Assembly (NCBI GenBank): GCA_019636275.1
Contig: JAHBXY010000032.1
Location: forward strand, 1-64,000
Source: Planctomycetota bacterium
Lineage (GTDB): Bacteria; Planctomycetota; J058
DNA: 64,000 nucleotides
Direction: 5' to 3'
Made by a program: the position numbers and the translations under genes. Below the pieces are notes generated by a model. It did no database searches and was not told where the DNA came from. It saw only the letters and a program-made list of their open reading frames with translations. The stretch's first letter is position 1, and each line of letters starts with the position of its first letter. This document shows positions 20,301-27,218 of the stretch, piece after piece.

Positions 20301-20749
20301 GCGCGTCGGGGCCGCCCGCCGCCGGCGCCTCGAGGACCAGCGTGAACGGCCGCCGGCCGGCTCGGTGAACGCGCGCCGTCGGCGGCGCGCGCCCGCGCAC
20401 GAGCTGCCCGGCCGCGCGCCGCCCGCGGGCCGGCGCCCAGCTCGAGCCGCCACGCCTCGCGCGCGGCGCCGTCGAGGACGGCCGTGAGGCCGCCCTGGTC
20501 GCGCCCGCGGTGCCCGCCCGTGGCCGGGTCCTCCTCGACCACCAGCGGCACGCGGCGGCCGGGCTCGACCGGGAACGCGACGAGGTAGCGCCTCGGCCGG
20601 CCGCCCAGGGCCAGCGGCTCGAGCGTCGCGGTCGCGCCGTCGAGCTCGACCGTGACGCGGTAGTGGGTCCAATCCTCGGCGGCGAGAAGGGTCCGAGGGG
20701 ACAGGGCGAGGATCAGGAGCGGCAAGCTCCAGCGCAGCAACGTCTTCAG
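17364..20749 (-). CDS. Exported endonuclease/exonuclease/phosphatase-domain protein (frameshifted near N-terminus)
   Basis: The proposed start is a CTG at 20749, 6 nt after GGAGGAGG, giving a textbook signal peptide (KTLLRWSLPLLILALSP then AA-ED). After about 100 residues the coding signal changes frame near 20,430 and again near 20,310. From there it is continuous to 17364. The long frame contains an EEP-type domain (LVYWNLGKGEHR, LCLAEVTEA, LLLVGDTN), a bacterial Ig-like module (WLKVGDAEVAV, NLLEVSAADGAGNVARGW) and a C-terminal beta-rich region of about 500 residues that I do not recognise. It is probably a secreted or periplasmic nuclease or phosphodiesterase. Transcription is divergent from the spike operon. 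Confidence 0.65.
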
Positions 20750-20903
20750 GCGACGCCTCCTCCGACGGGCGTCCCTGGAGCAAGCCGGACGCCGACGCTC
20801 GGGGCGACCGCATCGCCCGGCGGCGTGTGCTACCGTTCTGGGCGATCCGCGGCCCTGGCCGCGGTCTGCCCTGCACACACGACGACCCGCCCGGGGGAGC
20901 GCG

Positions 20904-21824
20904 ATGGAGCCGATCACCGACATCATGGGCCAGGGGCGCGACGCCCAGGCCCAGGCGAGCAAGATCTACGGCGTCGTCATCGGGATCGTCACGAACAACA
21001 AGGACCCCGACAAGCTGGGCCGGGTCAAGGTCAAGTTCCCCTGGCTCTCGGACGAGGTCGAGTCGTTCTGGGCCCGGCCTGCCTACCCGATGAACGGCAA
21101 GGAGCGGGGCTACTGGTGGATCCCCGAGATCGAGGACGAGGTCCTCCTCGCCTTCGAGCACGGCGACCCCAATCGCCCTTACCTCCTGGGCGGCCTCTAC
21201 AACGGCGTGGACAAGCCGCCCAAGTGCCACGACATCACGAACACGTTCGCCGGCGAGGGCTACGACCACGGCGCCTACAGCGCGTCGGGGCGCGACTTCA
21301 ACGAGGACGGCAACAACGACCTGCGGTTCATCCGCTCGCGGTCGGGCCATCTGTTCATCTTCGACGACAAGAACAACGAGGAGAAGATCACCCTCTGCGA
21401 CAAGGAGGGGAAGCGGCGCATCGAGATCTTCACCGACAAGAAGAAGGTCGTGATCACCAGCGCCGGGACCGACGGCGACATCGAGCTCATCGCCGAGCGC
21501 AAGATCCTGCTCCGCTGCAAGCAGCTCTACACGGAGTCGCGCGAGGAGACGGACATGAAGGCGGGCAAGACCTTCACCGTGAAGTCCGAGGACGACATGA
21601 TCCACAAGAGCGGCGCCAACATGAAGCGCGAGGCCTCGACCAACATCGAGGAGAAGGCCGGGTCGTCGATCACCTACAAGGCGGGCTCGTCGCTCGAGAT
21701 GAAGTCGGGCGCGGCGATGGACATCAAGTCGGGCGCGGCGATGTCGATCAACGCCGGCGCGACCGCCGAGTTCAAGTCGAGCGCGCCGATGACGATCAAG
21801 GGCGCGACGGTGGCGATCAACTAG
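20904..21824 (+). CDS. gp5/VgrG-like spike protein (OB-fold plus beta-helix)
   Basis: A 306-residue central spike protein of a contractile injection machine. Residues about 20-105 form the gp5-type OB-fold (KIYGVVIGIVTNNKDPDKLG, RVKVKFPWL, YWWIPEIEDEVLLAFEHGD, YLLGGLYNG). The C-terminal part is a regular beta-helix with short repeats (SSLEMKSG, AAMDIKSG, AAMSINAG, PMTIKGA). The gp27-like N-terminal domain of true VgrG proteins is absent, as in phage gpV or extracellular injection-system spikes. The start follows GGGGGAGCGCG. The PAAR tip two genes downstream supports the role. No sheath, tube, baseplate or ATPase genes are in the window. Confidence 0.85.
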   Translation: MEPITDIMGQGRDAQAQASKIYGVVIGIVTNNKDPDKLGRVKVKFPWLSDEVESFWARPAYPMNGKERGYWWIPEIEDEVLLAFEHGDPNRPYLLGGLYNGVDKPPKCHDITNTFAGEGYDHGAYSASGRDFNEDGNNDLRFIRSRSGHLFIFDDKNNEEKITLCDKEGKRRIEIFTDKKKVVITSAGTDGDIELIAERKILLRCKQLYTESREETDMKAGKTFTVKSEDDMIHKSGANMKREASTNIEEKAGSSITYKAGSSLEMKSGAAMDIKSGAAMSINAGATAEFKSSAPMTIKGATVAIN

Positions 21825-21887
21825 GCGGCTCCTGAAGGGCCCTGGTAGAGTCTGGGCGCGCCGGGAGCGGCGCGGGCAGCGGGGGAC

Positions 21888-22751
21888 ATGGCCGAGGACG
21901 ACGCGCGCGGCAACGTGCTCAGGTCGCTGGGGGTCTCGCGGCGGCGGCCCGACGCTGCTGGCGACGCCGCCGGGGCCACGGACGAGGACGCCGCCGGCGA
22001 CGGCCCGGCCGACGCGGCGGGCGAGCAGGACGGCGGCGCCGACCCTGCCCCCGCCGACGAGGCCCCCGCCGACGACGCCCCTGCGGAGGCGAACGGCGAG
22101 CCGAAGGCCGTCTCGGGCCTGGGCATCAAGCGGCGCCGTCCGCCGACCGCCGAGCGGCCGGCCGCGGCGGACCCGGACGCGCCTGCGTCGCCTGCGTCGA
22201 CCGGCGGCGGCCTGGGGATCACGCGCCGCAAGCCCGGCGCGGCGCCCGAGCAGGCGGCGCCGGCCTCCTCGAAGCCGGCCAATGACGCCGACAAGGCCGA
22301 GGGCCCGGCGCGGCGCCCGCTCGGCAACGACCAGGTGGCCGTGATCCTCGCCAACTACTTCCGGGGGCGCCCGGGGCTCGAGCTGCCACCGCGCGTCTAC
22401 CAGCTCAAGCGCACGCACGGGTTCTACACGGGCGACGGGCGCCCCGAGCGCAAGCTCACGGTCGGCTTCGAGCCGGCGCTCGTCCTCTACGTGATTCCGG
22501 TCTACCCCGAGGAGATCTGGCCGACGTTCACGAAGGACTACAAGCCGATCGACCCGGGCCTGCACCGCCAGCCGAAGTTCGTCGCCGACGGCTTCGTCGT
22601 GGACGCGCCCTACAACATCCTCGGCGAGGGCTACATCTACGTGGCCTTCCGCTCGGACGGCCAGCCGCTCGAGCTGCCCGGGCCGTCGGGCGCCCAGGAG
22701 CCGGCCCCCGAGGCCGCCAGCCTGGGGCTCGGGATCCGTCGCCGCAAGTAG
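21888..22751 (+). CDS. Unknown protein with repeated LGxxRR motifs, linked to spike and PAAR genes
   Basis: A 287-residue protein with an acidic Ala/Pro/Asp-rich N-terminal half (predicted disordered) and a folded C-terminal domain of about 125 residues from LGNDQVAVILANYFRGR to YIYVAF. Four copies of a short motif punctuate the disordered parts: SLGVSRRRP (about 14), GLGIKRRRP (about 77), GLGITRRKP (about 107) and, at the very C-terminus, LGLGIRRRK. I do not recognise the folded domain. The position between spike and PAAR genes suggests a spike adaptor, chaperone or cargo-loading protein; this is inference. Start ATG follows a GGGGG stretch. Confidence 0.7.
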   Translation: MAEDDARGNVLRSLGVSRRRPDAAGDAAGATDEDAAGDGPADAAGEQDGGADPAPADEAPADDAPAEANGEPKAVSGLGIKRRRPPTAERPAAADPDAPASPASTGGGLGITRRKPGAAPEQAAPASSKPANDADKAEGPARRPLGNDQVAVILANYFRGRPGLELPPRVYQLKRTHGFYTGDGRPERKLTVGFEPALVLYVIPVYPEEIWPTFTKDYKPIDPGLHRQPKFVADGFVVDAPYNILGEGYIYVAFRSDGQPLELPGPSGAQEPAPEAASLGLGIRRRK

Positions 22752-22768
22752 CAGGAGGGAGGCAGACC

Positions 22769-23155
22769 ATGAGCATGGCCGCCGCGCGCGCCACCGACAA
22801 CGTCAAGCACGACGCGCCCCACTGCCACGCGCCGATCCACCCGCCCGCGCCGTCGCCGACGCCCGTCCCGCACCCGCCCATCCCGATCATGATCGCCAAG
22901 GGCGCGGCCACGGTGACGATCAACGGCCTGCCGGCGGCGCGGGCCACGGACCAGACGGCCCCCTGCATGGTCGCGCCCTGCGTCCCGGCGGGGCCGGGGA
23001 TGATCGCCAAGGGCTCGTCGACGGTCATGATCGAGAACATGCCGGCCGCGCGCGTCAACGACCTGGTGTCGTTCACCTCGTGCGTGGCGCCGATCCCGTC
23101 GCCGACCGGCAAGATCCTTCCGCCCGGCAGCCCGACGGTCAAGATCGGCGGGTAG
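22769..23155 (+). CDS. PAAR-domain spike-tip protein
   Basis: A 128-residue protein with paired PAAR-type motifs: ATVTINGLPAARATD and STVMIENMPAARVND, each a short beta-turn ending in PAAR. It also has His/Cys residues suited to tip metal binding (HCHAP; CMVAPCV; SCV) and a Pro-rich N-terminal segment. PAAR proteins cap the VgrG/gp5 spike and sharpen the contractile injection apparatus or carry effectors. There is no C-terminal toxin extension. It has an excellent ribosome binding site, GGAGGGAGG, and lies 17 bp after the LGxxRR-motif gene, in the same operon as the spike. Confidence 0.85.
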   Translation: MSMAAARATDNVKHDAPHCHAPIHPPAPSPTPVPHPPIPIMIAKGAATVTINGLPAARATDQTAPCMVAPCVPAGPGMIAKGSSTVMIENMPAARVNDLVSFTSCVAPIPSPTGKILPPGSPTVKIGG

Positions 23156-23160
23156 CCGGC

Positions 23161-24255
23161 GTGCGGCGCCGCCACCTCGAGGCCCTGCGGCCCGTCTGCC
23201 CGGTGTGCCGGGCCCCCGGCGACGAGGCGCCGCTCGAGGTGGGCCGCGTCGAGCGCGAGGCCGAGGGCGACCTGCTCGAGGGCACGCTCGTGTGCGCGCG
23301 GGCGCGCTGCCAGCGCGAGTTCCCCGTGCTCGACGGCGTGCCGCTGATCGTGCCCGACGTGCGCTCGTTCGTGGCCGAGAACGTCTTCGCCCTCATGGCG
23401 CGCGACGACCTGTCGGAGACGCTCGAGGGCGCCCTCGGCGACTGCGCCGGCCCGGGGTCGTGGCTCGACGTCACGCGCCAGCACCTGAGCTCCTACGCCT
23501 GGGACCACTACGCCGACCTCGACCCCGCCGAGGAGCAGCCGCCGCACGGCGACCCGCCGGGGGGCCTCCGGCGGGTGCTCGCCGCCGGCCTGGCCCTGGC
23601 GCCCCCGCCGCCGCCCGGCCCGGCGCTCGACGCCGGCTGCGCCGTCGGCCGCACGGCCTTCGAGCTGGCCGCCCTGCCCGGGCGCGAGGACGAGCTCGTG
23701 CTCGGGGTGGACCTCAACGTGGGCATGCTGCGCCTGGCGAGCCGCGTCCTGCGCCAGGGGGTCGTGCGCTACCCGCGCCGCCGCGTGGGCGTGGTCTACG
23801 ACCGGCGCGAGTTCGCGGCCCGCCTCCCCGGCGCCGAGCGCGTCGACTTCTGGTGCTGCGACGCCACGGCCCTGCCGCTGCCGGCCGGGACGTTCGGCCT
23901 GGCCACGAGCCTGCACGTGCTCGACTGCATCGCCGCGCCCGTCGAGCACCTCGCGGCGCTCGGGCGCGCCCTGCGCCCCGGCGGGCTGGCCGTGCTCGCG
24001 GCGCCCTACGACTGGGCGACCTCGGTCACGCCGCTCGACCGCTGGCTCGGCGGCCACAGCCAGCGCGCGCCGCACGGCGGCGCCAGCGAGGTGGCGGTGC
24101 GCCACCTGCTCACGGGCGAGCGCGCGCGCGCGCTCGGGCTCGAGCTCCTCGCCGAAGACGACGACGTCCCCTGGGCCGTGCGCATGCACGCGCGCAGCGT
24201 CGTGCGCTACTCGGCCCACGTGGTCGCGGCCCGGGCCGCCGGAGGTGCGGCGTGA
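23161..24255 (+). CDS. Class I SAM-dependent methyltransferase with Trm112-like N-terminus
   Basis: A 364-residue protein that begins with a zinc-ribbon segment resembling Trm112 (CPVCRAP, then CARARCQREFPVLDGVPLIV). A Rossmann methyltransferase domain follows, with motif I LDAGCAVGRTAFELA (about 158), the acidic motif LGVDLNVGM, motif IV region FWCCDATALPLPAGTFGLAT, and HVLDCIAAPVEHLAALGRAL. The GTG at 23161 is 5 bp after the PAAR stop; the frame is open further upstream but overlaps PAAR. The stop overlaps the next gene as GTGA, so methyltransferase and radical SAM enzyme are co-translated. The substrate is unknown. Confidence 0.8.
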   Translation: MRRRHLEALRPVCPVCRAPGDEAPLEVGRVEREAEGDLLEGTLVCARARCQREFPVLDGVPLIVPDVRSFVAENVFALMARDDLSETLEGALGDCAGPGSWLDVTRQHLSSYAWDHYADLDPAEEQPPHGDPPGGLRRVLAAGLALAPPPPPGPALDAGCAVGRTAFELAALPGREDELVLGVDLNVGMLRLASRVLRQGVVRYPRRRVGVVYDRREFAARLPGAERVDFWCCDATALPLPAGTFGLATSLHVLDCIAAPVEHLAALGRALRPGGLAVLAAPYDWATSVTPLDRWLGGHSQRAPHGGASEVAVRHLLTGERARALGLELLAEDDDVPWAVRMHARSVVRYSAHVVAARAAGGAA

Positions 24256-25577
24256 AGGTCCTGTTCCTGGAGATCGACCAGGAGCGCGCCTGGGCGACCT
24301 GCGCGATCGGCCCGGGCTTTTTGGCCGCGTTCCTGCGCCACCACGGGCACGAGGCCGAGCTCCTGCGCGTCGCGGTCGACATGACCCACGACGAGGTGGC
24401 CGCGCGCGTGCGCGCCGCCGCGCCGGGCCTGCTCGCCATGTCGCTGACCACGCGCCAGTGGCTGCGCGGGCGCGAGGTCGCGGCCGAGCTGCGCGCGCGC
24501 CTCGACCTGCCGCTCGTCGCCGGCGGGCTGCACCCGACCTTCTCGCCCGAGGACGTCCTCGGCCGCCCGGGCTTCGACTACGTGTGCCTGGGCGAGGGCG
24601 AGGAGGCGCTCGTCGAGCTCGTGCAGGCGCTCGAGCGCGACGGCCGCGTGACGGCGCCGATCCCGAACATCTGGACGCGCGACGGCCAGCGCCCGGCGCA
24701 GCGCAGGCCCTTCGAGCCGGTCGACGCCCTGCCGTGGATGGCGCGCGACCTCCTCGACGAGCGCCACGGCGTCGTGCACATGACGACGCAGCGCGGCTGC
24801 CCGTTCCCCTGCACCTACTGCGCGGCGCGCATGTACAACGTCCTCTACGAGGACCAGGGCTACGGCCGCCGCCGCTCGCACGCCAGCGTCCTCGCCGAGC
24901 TCGAGGACCTGCGCCGGCGCGGGCCGCTCAACTACGTCATCTTCCTCGACGACACGTTCACGATCCATCACCCCTGGGTGAAGGAGTTCTGCGCCGTCTA
25001 CGGCCCGCGCATCGGCGTGCAGTTCTCGCTCCACGCGCGCGCCGACACGGTCACGCCCGACCTCCTGCGCCGCCTCAAGGAGGCCGGCTGCCAGCAGATC
25101 ACGTTCGGCGTGGAGAGCGGCAGCCCGCGCGTGCGCCGCGACGTGATGAAGCGGCCGATCTCGAACGAGCGGCTCAAGGACGCCTTCCGCTGGTCGCGCG
25201 ACCTGGGGATCGTCACCACGGCCAACTACATGCTCGGGCTGCCCGGCGAGACGAAGGACGACCTCGAGCAGACGCTGGCGCTCAACGAGGAGCTCCAGCC
25301 CGACGACTTCGGCTACTTCGTCTTCTACCCCTACCCGGGCACCGACCTGTTCCGCACCTGCCTCGAGGGCGGCCACCTGCCCGACGACTACCTCGACCTG
25401 CCCGCGAACCACCGCACGTCGATCCTGCGCGGCATGGCCCTCGACCAGGCCGACATCGACGAGGCCTACGAGCGCTTCACCCGCGCCCGCGAGCGCGGGC
25501 TGCGCCGGAAGTACGGCGACGCGGCGGCGAGCGCGATCATCGAGGCCGAGGTCAACACCTCGGCGGCCATGGGGTAG
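24252..25577 (+). CDS. B12-binding-domain radical SAM enzyme
   Basis: A 441-residue enzyme. Residues about 1-135 look like a cobalamin-binding Rossmann domain (FLAAFLRHHGHEAELLRV; VAGGLHPTFSPEDVL; YVCLGEGEEALVEL). The radical SAM core has the 4Fe-4S motif CPFPCTYC (about 183-190), FLDDTFT, ITFGVESGSPRVRRDVMKR and the downstream NYMLGLPGETKDD and YPYPGTDLF. This family modifies lipids, hopanoids, antibiotics or tetrapyrroles; the substrate here cannot be read from sequence. The GTG start overlaps the methyltransferase stop. It converges with the next minus-strand gene with only 6 bp between them. Confidence 0.88.
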   Translation: MKVLFLEIDQERAWATCAIGPGFLAAFLRHHGHEAELLRVAVDMTHDEVAARVRAAAPGLLAMSLTTRQWLRGREVAAELRARLDLPLVAGGLHPTFSPEDVLGRPGFDYVCLGEGEEALVELVQALERDGRVTAPIPNIWTRDGQRPAQRRPFEPVDALPWMARDLLDERHGVVHMTTQRGCPFPCTYCAARMYNVLYEDQGYGRRRSHASVLAELEDLRRRGPLNYVIFLDDTFTIHHPWVKEFCAVYGPRIGVQFSLHARADTVTPDLLRRLKEAGCQQITFGVESGSPRVRRDVMKRPISNERLKDAFRWSRDLGIVTTANYMLGLPGETKDDLEQTLALNEELQPDDFGYFVFYPYPGTDLFRTCLEGGHLPDDYLDLPANHRTSILRGMALDQADIDEAYERFTRARERGLRRKYGDAAASAIIEAEVNTSAAMG

Positions 25578-25583
25578 GTCCGG

Positions 25584-26192
25584 CTAGGCGATCACCGCAG
25601 GGACGAACACGGCACGGAGACGCGCCAGCAGGGTTGCTTCGTTACTCGACCTCAGCGCTCCCCTGAGCACGTTCGTCGCGGTTCGTCCCTCTGGCTTCGA
25701 GACGAAATGCGCAACCAACGCGGCAGCGTTGTCAGCAGCTCTCGCGGACGGCGTCAGAGCCAGAGAACGGTGGATCGAACTCACGAGTGCCTGTCTGCCG
25801 GCGGCAGCGACAGCCGCTCTGTTCGGCTCCGACGGATCGGCCAGCCAATCCTCCGTCGCGCGAAGGCACCTGAGCGGGTCTGGATCGGCGAGTCCCGACG
25901 CCTCGGCTGCTCCCCCCGCCACTTCGAGCAGGAACCGTGCTGCGACGCGCTCGTCGACGGCCAACGCACGCTCGAGGCTGCGCGTCAGGCTCACTTCCTC
26001 GCGGCCCCAGCCGAGACACTCGAGCGCGCCCTCATGCCCGCAGGAGGCCGCCAACACGAGCCGCTCCTGCGTGAGGTCGCCCACCCGCACACGCTCCATC
26101 AGATAGGCGGCCTCGTCCTCGACTGCACCCGTCTGCCGCCAGCGGCCTTCGAGTTCGCGGAGCCTCACGTCGCTCATGGGCTGATCCGTCAC
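25584..26192 (-). CDS. Hypothetical protein of atypically low GC
   Basis: A 202-residue, mostly helical protein I cannot assign. Its N-terminus (RLRELEGRWRQTGAVEDEAAY, then LTQERLVLAASCGHEGAL) is a helical module reminiscent of short N-terminal domains found on many orphan proteins in Planctomycetota and Myxococcota. The rest is Ala/Arg-rich helices. The start may be the GTG at 26192 or the ATG at 26177. Base composition is visibly less GC-rich than its neighbours and codon third positions are mixed, suggesting recent acquisition. It sits at the one convergent junction that lacks the dispersed stop-codon repeat. Confidence 0.6.
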   Translation of the reverse strand: MTDQPMSDVRLRELEGRWRQTGAVEDEAAYLMERVRVGDLTQERLVLAASCGHEGALECLGWGREEVSLTRSLERALAVDERVAARFLLEVAGGAAEASGLADPDPLRCLRATEDWLADPSEPNRAAVAAAGRQALVSSIHRSLALTPSARAADNAAALVAHFVSKPEGRTATNVLRGALRSSNEATLLARLRAVFVPAVIA

Positions 26193-26242
26193 GCCGCCTC
26201 GCCGGTCACGAGCCGGGTCGGATCAGGCGGTGTGCGCCGTCG

Positions 26243-26276
26243 TGACCGGGGCCCAGGCAAGGAGCCTGGCCGGTCA
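26243..26276 (-). terminator. Hairpin terminator after the thioesterase gene
   Basis: Arms TGACCGG (26243-26249) plus CCAGGC (26253-26258) pair with GCCTGG (26264-26269) plus CCGGTCA (26270-26276), leaving a 3-nt bulge and the loop AAGGA. It begins 6 nt beyond the minus-strand stop at 26282. No T tract is present. Confidence 0.5.
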
Positions 26277-26281
26277 GCTTG

Positions 26282-26740
26282 TCACACCTCGCCCGCCCGC
26301 TTGACCGTGTAGACGCCCATGGCCACGGCCACGGGCCGCTCGGGGTCGTCGGGGTGGAAGGCGCGGATCGAGCTCACGCCGACGCGGTTGCCCACCCGCA
26401 GCACCTCGGCGCTGGCCTGCAGCTCGAGCGCGCGCCCCGGGCGCAGGTAGTCGACGCGCAGGTCGATCGTGGCCACCCGGTCGCCGGGGCCGGTGAGCGA
26501 CCACACGGCGCTGCCGCCGACGGTGTCGGCCACCATGGAGATCACGCCGCCGTGGAGCGCCGGGCGCAGCGGGTCGCCGATCAGCTCCGGGCGGAAGGGC
26601 AGGCTGGCGAGGACCCGCCCGCGCTCGACCGTCAGCAGGCGCAGGCCGAGGAAGCGGTTGAACGGGATCGCCTCGTCGAAGATCTGGCGCACCAGGTCGA
26701 GGTCGACCAGGTCGCCCTCCGGCCGAGGGTCGGCGCTCAT
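26282..26740 (-). CDS. PaaI-type hotdog-fold thioesterase
   Basis: A 152-residue hotdog-fold protein. FNRFLGLRLLTVERGRVLASL, RPALHGGVISMVADTVGGSAVW (with the HGG turn and acidic residue) and RVATIDLRVDYLRPGRALELQA match the PaaI/YdiI-like acyl-CoA thioesterase pattern. It probably hydrolyses acyl- or aryl-CoA esters, though the natural substrate is not predictable. Its ATG at 26740 overlaps the stop of the DUF1893 gene (ATGA), so the two are translationally coupled. Confidence 0.85.
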   Translation of the reverse strand: MSADPRPEGDLVDLDLVRQIFDEAIPFNRFLGLRLLTVERGRVLASLPFRPELIGDPLRPALHGGVISMVADTVGGSAVWSLTGPGDRVATIDLRVDYLRPGRALELQASAEVLRVGNRVGVSSIRAFHPDDPERPVAVAMGVYTVKRAGEV

Positions 26741-27150
26741 TCCGCTTGCCGCCGCAGCTCCTCGACGAAGGCCAGCGGCGTGAGCGCCTCGCGCGCCCGC
26801 CCCTCGAGCGGCTCGAGCTCGGCGAGGTGCTCCTCGGGGAGCTTCTTCTGCACCTGCTCGGCCTGGTGCTCGATGCCTTCGGCGTCGAGCGCCTTGCGCG
26901 CGTCGTGCGAGAGCACGCGCGCGTGCACCCGCCCCGCCTTGGCGTGGATCAGGAGCAGCGCCGCCGCCACCCCGACCGCCGGCATGGCCACGTCGGCGCC
27001 GTCGAGCAGGCCCGGGTGAGCGAACACCGCGTCGCGCAGGGGCCCCAGCCCCGGCCGGTCGGAGGCGAGCCGGAGCTGGCCGCCGTCCCCCTCGACGAGG
27101 AGGCGCAGCTTGCCGCGCGTCAGCCGCTCCAGGATCGGATCCGTGGCCAT
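26737..27150 (-). CDS. DUF1893-like protein
   Basis: A 137-residue protein. The N-terminal 90 residues (KLRLLVEGDGGQLRLASDR, then GADVAMPAVGVAAALLLIHA and VHARVLSHDARKALDAEGI) fit the DUF1893 pattern, a small alpha/beta domain of unknown function. The C-terminal 40 residues are charged helices. No signal peptide. It is coupled to the thioesterase gene by an ATGA overlap, suggesting a common role, perhaps in acyl metabolism or detoxification. The start ATG at 27150 has weak ribosome-binding sequence. Confidence 0.65.
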   Translation of the reverse strand: MATDPILERLTRGKLRLLVEGDGGQLRLASDRPGLGPLRDAVFAHPGLLDGADVAMPAVGVAAALLLIHAKAGRVHARVLSHDARKALDAEGIEHQAEQVQKKLPEEHLAELEPLEGRAREALTPLAFVEELRRQAE

Positions 27151-27218
27151 GGTGCGGTGTTCTACCGGACGGGTCGGACAACCTCCAGGGGGCGACGCAA
27201 GGCCTTGTTCGGCCAAGA

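Noticed and set aside
20750..22565. N-terminal extension of the minus-strand nuclease gene over the spike genes (1,733-codon ORF)
   Set aside because: It would overlap three well-supported plus-strand genes; the signal peptide at 20749 marks the real start.
20904..25577. Complete type VI secretion or phage-tail operon
   Set aside because: Only spike and PAAR components are visible. There is no sheath, tube, baseplate wedge, ClpV or membrane-complex gene in the window.
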